Assembly (NCBI GenBank): GCA_028023455.1
Contig: JAQFVV010012422.1
Location: 9,894,337 to 9,958,336, forward strand
From: Epiperipatus broadwayi
Taxonomy: Eukaryota; Onychophora; Udeonychophora; Euonychophora; Peripatidae
Reading direction: 5' to 3'
Length of the DNA: 64,000 nt
Positions 22,904 to 33,839 of the stretch are shown piece after piece (position 1 is the stretch's first letter; each line of letters starts with the position of its first letter). The position numbers and the translations under genes are program-made. Below the pieces are notes generated by a model. That model had not been told where the DNA came from, ran no database searches, and saw only the letters and a program-made list of their open reading frames with translations.

Positions 22904-24150
22904 CTATATAAAGTTGAAAGGAAAAGTAAAAGTAAATAAAAAAATTTTGTAGACATTTTTTGTATTATACTAGCATAACAGATAAGGATTAAATAATTTT
23001 GAATTAAAAAGAATTATTATTAATTAAATATTTAAAAAGGTCTAATTAATATTTTATTAATTCTGATGTTAGAATTAAAACAAACATGTTTTTATGTTAC
23101 CATAAATGTGCTAGCAAATATAAAATTTCTTTAACTATTTTGATTAGATTAAAGTTTTTTAAATTAAAGCTTGTGTAACATGCTTTGATAAGGATCCTAG
23201 GAGTTGCTGTGTTTTTTTAATTCCACCCTGACTGTAAAATGAGTGGAAAAGAAAGATGATTGGTTTTTTAGTTTTTCCAGATTATGACAACAAGATTATT
23301 ACCATGAAATTATAACATAATTAAAAGCAAAAGACTGTGCAAGTTTAGCTGCTGCTATTAATTTTCAATGGTAGAGTTTGAATTCATATGGAAGTAAGAC
23401 CCAGCTTTTATGTGCTTAGTAGTCTGTTTATACATGTGTGTTAAATGGCAGTGACTAAACAGAGCTTACTGCGGGACAACAGTTACTGAATTGTACCTTT
23501 CTTGAAGATGATAATAAACCAGTCCACTATTTTAGAAGGACCAGCTTACCAAAAGAGTTCATCAGCTTTCTGAATAATTAATTTACACATCTGTTTCATA
23601 GATGCAGAAAATCACAGATAAAGATATTACATCTTATATATATAAAGTATAGCTGGTGTGTTATTTTAATTTCTTTAGTGAAAATGATAGTTGTAATTTT
23701 TAAATTACAATTATTTTAAAATAAATAACTTTATTCAACAAAAACTAAGATGTGTTTCCAGTTTATTTTAAAAAAATAAAACTAGTGAAAATGACAATTG
23801 TTAAATTTTTAATTTAAAAGTAAAACAAGTAAATAATTTTTGTTGAATTGAGGGTCTAAAAGTAGAGGAATGACTCATAGAAAATTTTATTTTGAAAAAA
23901 AAAGTAAACTCCCAAAATCATTCTAGATTGGGGGGACGGGGACTTGATAGAGTATTTTTAAAAATGTTTACAATTAATTAGGAGTAACCTAAAAACAATA
24001 ACTTTGATGAAGGACTGTCAAAAGAGTAAAATATTTTTTTAAACAAAAATTTTAATTACTATAAAAAATAGGCTAATTAATAGTTTTATTCATACTATTT
24101 AATTTTTGATATATGCGCACATGATATATATACATTTATGTATTATTAAA
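22904..24150. repeat. Interspersed repeat, block P (inverted partial copy B)
   Basis: Reverse complement of about 12060-13360, with scattered indels. Landmarks: TTTAGCTGCTGCTATTAA near 23345, GTACCTTTCTTGAAGATGAT near 23495 and AATTAGGAGTAACCTAAAAA near 23975. It is cut off at the left by the gypsy-1 3' LTR and at the right by the TTAA-flanked MITE. Confidence 0.75.
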
Positions 24151-24333
24151 TTAAACTGAGACTGCAAAACTTTCATGATTATTAGCCAATCAGATGTTAA
24201 TAGAAAGACAAGTAAAGAGGAGGGTGGATGCCCTCTTCTTGTTAAATTCTCTGTCTTGTGTTTATGATTTTATCACTATTAATAACATCTGATTGGCTAA
24301 TAAGCGCAAGAGCTTTTGCAGTCTCTCGGTTTA
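24151..24333. mobile_element. TTAA-flanked MITE
   Basis: The left arm begins TTAAACTGAGACTGCAAAA and the right arm ends TTTTGCAGTCTCTCGGTTTAA, so the ends are inverted repeats next to TTAA. The inner arms (TTAGCCAATCAGATGTTA / TAACATCTGATTGGCTAA) extend the complementarity to about 50 bp. It has no coding capacity. The TTAA target fits a piggyBac-type or other TTAA-specific element. Confidence 0.75.
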
Positions 24334-24474
24334 ATTTGAAATACCATTTGCACTTTATAGATTAAATAGTATTATTAAATGTGAATTGAATTTTTTGGTA
24401 ATATAGCATCGATTGATCCACTCCATCAGATGGTGCTATTGCTACCCTAAAGCACATAAATATCTGTTTACGAG

Positions 24475-24562
24475 GCCGCTCGTAGATCTTACGGCCTGTA
24501 AACTGTTCAACCACTAAGATGTTGAAGTGCACTCTTACCCCAACATCTCTAGTATGTTGAAC
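24475..24562. repeat. Two adjacent small hairpins upstream of the Merlin fragment
   Basis: GTTTACGAGGCCG faces CGGCCTGTAAAC (24475-24504), and GTTCAACCACTAAGATGTTG faces CAACATCTCTAGTATGTTGAAC (24505-24562). They may belong to the terminal region of the Merlin element, but this is unproven. Confidence 0.5.
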
Positions 24563-24819
24563 ATTATTAGTGATGAATATGCAAGACTCTCTATAAACAT
24601 TACTCTTAACTATTGTACACCATATGATGTGAAGGTTTCTGTATTTTTAATGATGAAAACTATATTATAACGGGTTTTTTTTTTGCTTCAATGTATTTTT
24701 TTGTTTATAAAAATTATAACAATTTCTCAAACACCCCTGTTTTCATTATCAGGGGTAAGAATTCACAAAATCGCAAAGTTCACGATCAAGTCGTGCATTT
24801 TCCGAGACTTTTTCGAGAT

Positions 24820-25690
24820 CAAAACATTTCAATGGCAGACAATGGTCCGGCATTTCGATTTGTAGATTTGCCTACTACAGAAGCAGATGCGGTGGCCTTT
24901 CTACAACAGAGAAATCTTCTCACCCAGAACTGCCTTTGTGGTTGTTTAATGAAAGTAAGGCTTAGTAAACTCTGTCAAATGGAATGTGAATCATGGCAAT
25001 GCTGACGAAGGTGTTCCATTCATCATGGAACATGGTTTGAAGGCTGCCGAATGTCTTTTTTGAAAAGCGTTATGGCTAATATATTACTGGAGCCGGGATG
25101 AGCTCACAGTTAAGTGTATTGCAGCTGAATTACAAATGTGTGAGAATATAGTAAGGCATGTGATGATAGCTATTAGAGAACTGTGTTGAGAAAGGTTTGT
25201 TTCTGGTCCATGTCACTGAATTGGTGGTCCCGGTATGACAGTGGAAGTGGATGAGATGATGTTCAGTTGGCGGAAAAACAACCAGGGCAGAATCCTTCCA
25301 CAACAATGGATTTTCGGGGTTGTCTGTCATGAGACAGGCGATTGTTTTGTAGCACCTGTAGCCTCCCGATCTGCCAACATTCTTATACAGTCCATTTGTG
25401 AGAACATGCCTGGTTTCACAATCTATTCTGATTGCTGAAAAGGATGCACAACTTGTGCATTGGAGGCTTCCGGATCACAAATATAATTTTGTGGACCCTG
25501 ACACTGGCGTGCATACCCAGAACATTGAATGTCTTTGGGATTGTCTCAAGTGGCAAAACAAGAGAACATGAAACACAAGAAGAGAAGATGTTGATAATTA
25601 TATAGCCAAATTTCTATGGAGATGTCAGAAAAAAAGACATGTTCTGTGCCATCTTAGATGAAATGTATTTACTGTAGTTACCAATTATCT
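24820..25690 (+). pseudogene. Merlin (IS1595/ISXO2-type) transposase, degenerate
   Basis: The open segment 24691-25005 ends with a C-x-C zinc-ribbon half (NCLCGC) and continues in another frame to a second Cys pair followed by a GTWFE-like motif, as in the ISXO2 N-terminal ribbon. The DDE core follows at 25235-25438: MTVEVDEMMFSWRKNNQGRI (first catalytic Asp in VEVDE), then ILPQQWIFGVVCHETGD and FTIYSDC (second Asp in YSD). After a stop at 25436, another frame reads KYNFVDPDTGVHTQNIECLW, which is the N/H-V-D-P-x-T-G-V-H-T-x-x-I-E motif with the final Glu/Asn region. This order is characteristic of Merlin transposons, eukaryotic relatives of bacterial IS1595-family elements. Multiple frameshifts and stops make it inactive. 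Terminal repeats were not identified with certainty. Confidence 0.88.
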
Positions 25691-25739
25691 CTTTTTGTTA
25701 TTGTTTGTTTTTAAAAGACATAAAAAATATATGCAAAGA

Positions 25740-26059
25740 CCCCCTCATCATTTATTCAAAATATATAAAAAATTTTGATGTATTTGTTTATGAATAAAAA
25801 CACGTTAAATGAACCCCCCCCCCAAAAAAAAAAGTTGTTTAAAAAAGTAAAAAAAAAGAAAAAGTTACTTTTAAAAAAAAAGACCGTAATCAAAAGCTAG
25901 AAAAAAAAAGGTTACTTTAAAAAAAAAAGATCGTAATCCAATTTTGTTAACAAGTTTAAAAAAAAAAAACAATGTTTTAAAAAGTGTATTAAAAAAAATT
26001 GAAAAATCAATTTATTTATTTAAAAAAAAAGAAAATATGGTCAAAAATAAAAAATAAAA
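25740..26059. repeat. A-rich low-complexity region
   Basis: Runs of A interrupted by GTTACTTTAAAAAAAA and GATCGTAATCC-like words repeat several times (25815-26040). It could be a decayed poly(A)/simple-repeat tail or the 3' part of the Merlin element; no coding sequence is seen. Confidence 0.6.
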
Positions 26060-28870
26060 AAAATCCAATATATGGTTTATTAATATTTTTTTATATAAAT
26101 CTCAGTGTATTCATATATTTCCATGCACACATAAATGTTAAATTAGTCATTTATTGTGTATTGTAAAAATGAATTTTATTTATAGATTTATGATAATTCA
26201 AATATGTTTATAAGTTTTTATACAGGCACATCTATGTGCTGATATGTGTTTTACATAAACCTATTAGGTCATATACTTAAATTACAATGTAATAGTGGAT
26301 TTCGTTTTGGTATTAATAAAAATCAGAAAGTTAAATTTATATGTATAGCCATATTCTATTGGTCTTTATTTCATTTTAATTGTTATTAATAAATTTATAT
26401 TTCATTGTTAAAGTTATCCCAGTGAATTTTCTCAATCCTGAATAGTTTAGAATATTATATATTTGTATTATATCTTTTAGTCACAGTAACAGCTATAGAG
26501 CTTTTACTACTTGAGCTGAATTCATGCACACCAATCTGTTGTGTAAAAGGGATTTATATTTAGAGCATCCAGTTGATTATGATTTTGGTTCACACAAAGA
26601 AGATAACATTTAAAGTCCATGCACTACATTTCATTTTAATTAATTATTTAGAAATTATGTTAATCGTTGGCCAGTACATTAATGGTACTAAGTTGTCAGA
26701 GCATTGATGATGAGAAGCATATTTTAATAACCAAACATTAGGTTTTTTAATTATATTTTTATGAATTAGCACTTAAATTTGTGCATCCAGGTTATTGTTT
26801 GTTTTCCAGTCCTAGGTTTGGAAGTGGCTAAATAATTAACCCGGTCTATAGTGGACTCCTTTCAAATATAGTAACAACATTGACTATTGATTTGTTTTTA
26901 TTGTTGATCATTCCTGATGATGAATGATTATTATTTTTGTGTAATGCTGGTCAAGTTATGGTTAGTTCTATGTTGATCTCTTGGGCTCTTGACATTCATT
27001 TGTATCATAATTTTAAATTTAGATTAATTCATGATATGGATTGATGATAAGAGTGCATCATCCCTGGTTATTCACCACGAGTCTGTACTGTTATAAATGA
27101 CCATTCAACTGTGGGCCTGATAATCAAGTACTTGTGACCATATCTACAAAATTGTTGCTCAACTTGATCTCAAATATAATCATATCTAAGTAAGAAAAAA
27201 GTATGCATTTTATGCAGAAATAATTTTGAAAAATTACTGTGAAATACATGGAAGAGTATTGATTATAATTTATAAAATAGTAATTTTAATACATATTTAA
27301 GGAATTCATATTTAGAGTTGACTAGAAAATCTATGATTTTGGAGATTGACTTATTTTTTTAATGGTTGGAGTTTACTAAGCTGTCACTTTCAGTTTTGAT
27401 GATGGATGAAGGCTTTTGTCATTGGCTTGAAAATACAATCTTTTTATGCAACTCTAGTGTTCTGTATCAGGTATTGTTCCAAACCATTTTCTGACTTTCT
27501 ATTGGTTATCAGTGTAGTTAACATAATCCTGCCATAATATTTAGTCTCTAAGTCTTTAAGAATATGAGCAGGGCATAGTTTTATATTTTCCAGTTTCTAT
27601 GTCTCCAAGAATAAGAGCAAGGCATAGATTTGTATTTTCCTGTTTCTAAGATTCAAAGGAGCAAGCCTTTGCAAAGATTTTTGCATTTTTATTTCATATC
27701 AAGGATTGTATTAGCCTATAGTATCTAAATTGAGATATTTCTCTTCATATTCATGATACATTGTGTACTTATAATTCAGAAGCTGAATTCTTTATCTGAG
27801 AATTGCAGGCATCATTTATTTTGTTAACTGTCAGATGCCTGTCAAATCGCTAAAAAAAGTGAGGAGTACATAGTTAGAGATATCAACTGTGTTTTGATTA
27901 TACATGTATATTATGCAAAATATTGTTAGATGGGTGTTTTATTAGTTTACCTTTTCCCCATAAGGAGGGATATGAGGCAGTTGTGTGCACACACATATAT
28001 ATGTATATAAGTTGAAAGCAAAAGTAGAAATAAACACATTTTTTGTAGATATTTTCTTTATTACCCTGGAATAACAGTTAAGGTTTAAATAATTTTGAAT
28101 TAATTTTTTTTTATTATATATTAAATATTTAAAAATGTCTAATTAATATGCTATTCTGATTTTGAAATTAAAACAAGCATGTTTTGTTACAGTAGATATA
28201 CCAGTAATTATAAAATTCCACTATTCATTTTAATTATGTTAAATTCTTTTTTAATTAAAACTTGTATAAAATTTTGATAAAGGTCCTACAGGGTTGTTTT
28301 TGGAAGGATTAAATTAAATTAAAAAGAGTCATTAACTTTTTTTAATCAAGATAAGGAAATCTTGCTTTTAATTAATGTTCTTTTTTCCATCTTGACTATA
28401 AAAAGGTTGAAAAAAAAGATTGGGATAGTTTTTTAATGTTTTAGAGTCATATAGAGTTTCTATGAAGACATAATTGAAGGCATGTCAGTGCTAGTCCAGC
28501 TGCTGCTACTAGCTCACAACAGTAAAGTTTGGATTCACATGGAAGCAAGGCCAGTTTTTATGCAGTTCATAGCTTGTGCATATGTGTGTATTAGATAGAA
28601 TAGACATTAAAGGAGCTCACTTAAGGTAAACAGTTGCCATATTATACCTTTCTTGAAGATGACAAGGCAGTCTTCTGTTTAGAAGGGACTAGCTTACCAA
28701 AGAGTCCATTACCTTGCTGAAGAATTAGTTTATATGTTGTATCTATATGCAGAGAAACACAGATAAAGGTACAGCATCAAATATATATAATGTACAGCTG
28801 GCGAGTTATTTTAAATAATTTCTTTAATGAAAATGACAGTTGTAATTTTTATATTACAAATTTTTTACTT
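26060..28870. repeat. Interspersed repeat, blocks Q and P (inverted copy C)
   Basis: 26060-27090 is the reverse complement of block Q (11320-10141), and about 27090-28870 that of block P (about 14170-12500). In copy A the plus-strand order is Q then P. Here the inverted order corresponds to P followed directly by Q. The two arrangements are circular permutations, as expected if the source was a tandem array of P-Q units. No coding sequence is recognised. Confidence 0.7.
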
Positions 28871-29920
28871 TTATATGGAAAAGAGATTTTAAATTTGCTA
28901 CTTCTACATTTATTCAGTTTACTTTACTATTGAGGGTGATTTCAAATTTGCTGTCTCACTTAATTTCTAGCTCATTATTAAGGTTATGTATGAATTTAAT
29001 AATATTAATGTTTAGTGTAAAAGTAAAATCACCCAATGTCAAAGATCTGAATTGCTTCATTTTATTTCTAACCTGGTAGGGGACAAAGCAAGATACATAA
29101 TTGACTACAAGAGTAGTTAAGTGTTGGTTATCTTTGGATAATAATTTTAATAAAAACAATATTAAAATAAAAGAAATAGTCGAGATAAATTTATAAAAAA
29201 GGGGGACATTTTTTTGTTTATAAATTTAAATTTGCTTGTGAATTAAAGTTCAGAGTTCAAAGGTCAGTTAGTCAAAGTTTAAATAATTGAAATATGATTT
29301 TTTCTTTCTTTTTTTTTTTTAAAAAAAAAGTGATTTAAATTTTATTTTGTGAAATATCAATTTATAAAAGATTTTATGTCTTAATAAATATTTTTTTCTA
29401 TAAGTAAAAAAATCATGATTAGAAAAATAATAGAATACATTTTTTTTATTTTAATCAATGACAAAATTTAAACAAAATGTGATTTAAAATTTTTATTGGA
29501 AGCTAGTATTGTGTCAGCATTTCTGTCTTTTGTTTTACAATCATCATTAGCAGCTTGAAAAAACTTTAAATTTATTTTTATTAGCAGCCAAGTTATAAAT
29601 AAATACTGTAAAATGGATATTATGGTTCATGGTGGTTAATTACTGTGTCTGTATCATTTATCTTGGATCAATGTAGCCTATATTAATTATCTATCTTCAG
29701 CCTAATATGTGGTCAAACTTGATTTGCTATTTCTGAGTTTTGCTAAACTTAAGGTAAAAATTTATATTTGAAAAGGGATTGTTAACTGAAAGTCCTTTTT
29801 TACAGAATATTTGTTTTGGAAAGGGAAAAAATATGATTTAAGGAAATATAATTTGAATAATTAAAAGATGAAGCAGCTAAAGAAATTAAAAGAATTATTG
29901 TTTTTACATTTTTAAGGATG
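28871..29920. other. Unannotated AT-rich DNA
   Basis: Poly(T)/poly(A) runs near 29300-29330; no gene, RNA or repeat identity is seen. Confidence 0.45.
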
Positions 29921-30539
29921 ATGTACAGCAGTGATCTTCAACCCTTGGTCCGCGGACTGGTGCTGGGCCGCAGAAGTTTTATGCCAGGCCACAGTAAAGT
30001 TTGTAATAATAAAATAAGAGTTGTTAAAACATGCAAAACTCACTATACGTATGTCACACATGTGATGTTTATTGGCTTAAAAATAATAAGAGTTTAAACT
30101 TTTAATTAATATAAACAATTTTTATTTTTTTCTTTTCATTTTTACTCAATTTTTAAAAAAAAAAAACAGAACGAAAACAAAATCTAATCAATCATACATA
30201 AATTAATTTGTTTTTTTAGTTATCACAGATGTTTATGGGGGGGGGGGGGTAGAATTAAATTTTTTATTACTTTTCTAAAAAAATTCAAAATTAAAAAAAA
30301 GTTTTTTATTATATAAACTCCATATATATATATAATTTCATCTTCTATATTTAACGTTGTTTTGATCAGTTATAACAATTATTCTCATCTAAAGCTAAGC
30401 AGTTTACATCTTTAAGAAAATTTATCTATAGACTTCTGCTGGTCCAAAACCTTGTTTTTATTTTTGCCGGGCTGTGAAACCTTATCCTTATTTTTACCGG
30501 TCCGCAGGTGTGAAAAGGTTGAAGACCACTGATGTAAAG
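29921..30539. mobile_element. Non-autonomous hAT element with 8-bp target duplication
   Basis: The element spans 29929-30531 (603 bp). Its ends are CAGTGATCTTCAACCCTTGG and, complemented, CAGTGGTCTTCAACCTTTTC, clear hAT-type terminal inverted repeats with the CAGTG start. Subterminal GGTCCGCGGACTGGTGCTGG near 29949 is mirrored by ACCGGTCCGCAGG near 30497. The flanks are ATGTACAG (29921-29928) and ATGTAAAG (30532-30539), an 8-bp target duplication with one mismatch, as expected for hAT. The interior is AT-rich and has no transposase. Confidence 0.92.
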
Positions 30540-33500
30540 CATCTTCAATGCTAAAATAGATTCCATAATGAAAAGCAAACAAAGGGGGAAATGTTAAGCT
30601 CAACATAAAAGAGATTTAAAACTGAGGACATTGATAAAACTTTAGTGCTAAAGGATGATCACTTGAAGTATGATAATGTTTAAATACTAATTATTTTATA
30701 ATTTAATGTAATGATGTTTTAAATAATTTATATGTCCTTATTTATAATAAATATTATTTTTTGTTAATTATTAATCTGATCTTTTATTTCTCTTCTCATA
30801 AGTTCCACCATTTAATTTAGAAATTAAATTTATAATAACTAGTAAGATAAAAGTTCATAGTCTATTGAATTAGTTGTGGTAGTCTTTTTAATAAGACTGA
30901 TAATGTTGTATATCCTTCTATGAATTTCCCAGATTTGGGATGGTGCTCTGGTTTTTAATCTAATATAAATTTGTAATCCATGGAAGTTATAATTTCTCTT
31001 CAGTCATTTACTAGTGATTAATGGTCTGGAAAAGTGACATAGTTTGTAATATTTTTACTATTGGCTGTATCTGACCCTTATTAGTATGATTTATGATTGA
31101 ATTAAATTATATTTTATTCCTATCTTGTTTTATTTCTGTTATTTGGAGTTGAGTGTGAAATCTCAAAGATTATTTTAATTATTAAGCACTAACTTTTCAT
31201 ATATATATATATATATATATAATTTGTGTTAAATTAATTATTAAGCACTAACTTTTCATATATATATATATATATATAATTTGTGTTAAATTAACTTTGA
31301 TATTCACATTTGACAAATGGCAGGACTGTGATGTGAAAGCCTGAACCATATGCTTGGTAACTATATTTTTATATGTAAAATAATAAAAACAAAATGATGG
31401 AGTATATATTTCAAATACAGAAAAACAAACACTATGTAGATAAATTAAGCAGAGAAGCAAAAAAAAATTGTCTAGGAAGTTTAAAATAAATTTGATAACT
31501 TATAGTTAATTTTTATACAAGTGTAATTTTATTTAGCTAATAGATAAGATTAGTTTATAATTTACAGTTAGCAATAGGTTTATTAATGACAAGAATCAAG
31601 AAAGCAGTATGTATTTATTAATTATTCAATTTAGCATCAAAACAATACATACCTGTTAAGTAATTTTGTATTAATTATAGTAACCATAGTATGACTGAGA
31701 TTATGTGTGTGTATGCATATGTATGATATACAATTACATTGAAATTTCTAAAGAAAATTTAATCCTCCTAAATAAATGATTTTTTATTTAATTAAAATTA
31801 ATAAGTCAGTTAGGTTTAATTAAAATGCAGAAATATGGAAACTATTGTACTCCATATCTGTGAAGTCCCTGGTAAATTTTAATAAACTAATAATCAACTT
31901 GAGTAAGAATTATATGACCTTAAACAATTTACCTGGAGTTCAAGGCATTCTATTTTTTATTTTAATTATTTAAAAAAACTTTTTCATCATAAAAAAAAGA
32001 AGTTCAAACTAGACTGTCTGTGTACATATATGTTATTATTGTAAATAAAGATTATTGAAAATTTGTAATTGCATGCAGACATTGTATTATATATTATTTT
32101 ACCTCTGGTAAATCATGTAGTCTAGAAGACTAACATATGATAATTAGCATATCTATTAAATATGGTCTAATAACATTGATAAATAATAAAAGTTTTTTTC
32201 CAAGGAAGAAAGAAAATGCATGAACTAAGTCAGAGCCATATGTATAGATTTAAAATGTATAGAAAGTGAAATTGATCAGCCTCAGTAAAAGACTAATTTA
32301 AATTGATGCTTTCTCATCTGAAATTATTAAAAATATCCCTTGAATATGCAGCAGAGTTCTTTGTGGAATTCATGACAGCAGAGTGTCAAAAGCAACAGTA
32401 TAGTAGCACAAGTCAATAATATTTAACCTGCATGTTAACCAAGTGGAGCAGTATGAAAATAATTGATGATATTGCTGAATCACAATATTTTTTAATTCAA
32501 TGTAAATAATTCAATGACATGAAGCACATATGTTGAGCACATTGGACATTACATATTTATAAATAAAATTGAGGATGATAAATGTCAAAGTATCTACTCT
32601 TTTTTTGTGGAATGTGATGTTCTACAGATAGCTAAACAACTATGTGATCCTAAGAGTCCTAAGAATATATTTCATATAAAGATTTAATTGAAATTTTAAA
32701 GATGTATTTTCAATCAGTAGTGTCTAAATTGGTGGCTTGCTTACATTTTATAAAGAGGGAACAGTTACTTCATGAGTATAATTTAGTACCAGGAACAAAT
32801 CAAAATGAATTTTACTAAAACAGAAAACTTAAACAAGAAATAATTTTAAGTTTGGGCAAACCCAATATTTCTTTCTTCTTATATTGAATAAAATTCCAAC
32901 TTTTTAAAATTATCTTCTGAAGAAATGCAGGAAAAGAATTTTAACTATGTTTTAATTTTACACATGCTTTTATTTGCTGTAAGTGCATTTCAACATGAAA
33001 AATGTTTTTCAAAATTTATAAACTGTCTTTTAATATATTAATAGTTTAAATTTGTGAAACAATATTATTAGTCACAATTAAATTTGAATGAAAAATTCAC
33101 AAGCAATTATTTTCTGAAATATCAAAACACATTGAAATGAATTATATTTTCTTCACTACATAAAAATAACAAAATGCTTTTTAAAGTTATTATTCTTTAA
33201 GACTATTTTTTCATTATTTATATTGTGTGAAGATATTTTAAAAAGCTTTTGTTTTTTTAATAGTTTTGTTTCTATATGCAATAAATTCATTATAAAATAA
33301 TGCTTTAAAGATTCATCTTTAAAAGAAGATGCTATTTCTACGCTGCCTAAAATCCTACATATAAATAATATTTTATTGCTGAATATATCTGGTAATTTGA
33401 AATGTTGGTTTATAATCCTTAAGTCATTAAACATGTAAATAAATGTAGTTTATCTAAGTGAAGAACAAAAGATAGGATCTCTTTGTTAATAAAATATGTT

Positions 33501-33716
33501 GTGATTTTTAAATGCTATGAATGTCAAATTAATCATTTTCATAAATAACGCTTTGAAAAGTGAATGTAAACTTTGAGAAATCCAATTCATTATTTTACTT
33601 TCTAATTATGTTATGTCCATTAAAAAATATTACTTTCATATGAAATAATAAAATTTGAAACAAATTTAAATTACCAGTTTGCTCCAGAAAGTTACATCTT
33701 CCCAACAAAATGAAAT
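30540..33716. other. Unannotated AT-rich DNA
   Basis: Contains a duplicated segment with TA runs (31179-31291, copies of ATTATTAAGCACTAACTTTT plus TA repeat, period about 56). No gene, RNA or mobile-element boundary is recognised. Confidence 0.45.
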
Positions 33717-33839
33717 AAATTGAATGTCATTGTCAAGCGTTGGTGGCTTAGTGGTTAGCATAGCTGCCTTCCAAGCAGCTGGCCCAGGTTCACTTCCCAG
33801 TCAATGCATTTGACACATGAAGAAGAAAAATTGAATGTC
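33717..33839 (+). mobile_element. tRNA-Gly(TCC) retrocopy with 12-bp target duplication
   Basis: 33737-33808 folds as a tRNA: acceptor GCGTTGG with TCAATGC plus discriminator A, an A-box-like TGGCTTAGTGGTTAGCA, and anticodon arm CTGCCTTCCAAGCAG giving anticodon TCC (Gly). The T-arm (CCAGG-TTCACTT-CCCAG) has two mismatched positions of the CpG-decay type, so it is a pseudogene. Short extra sequence follows, ending in an A/G-rich GAAGAAGAAAAA tail. The whole is bounded by AAATTGAATGTC at 33717-33728 and 33828-33839. A perfect 12-bp duplication plus A-rich tail indicates LINE-mediated insertion of a tRNA or very short tRNA-derived SINE. Confidence 0.88.
33737..33808 (+). tRNA. tRNA-Gly(TCC)-like sequence, pseudogene
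   Basis: A 72-base cloverleaf with full acceptor and anticodon stems and TCC anticodon. The T-stem is disrupted by two non-pairing positions and the B box reads GGTTCACTTCC instead of the standard GGTTCGATTCC. It has no CCA, as expected for a nuclear sequence. It lies inside a retrotransposed copy, so it is unlikely to be a functional gene. Confidence 0.8.
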
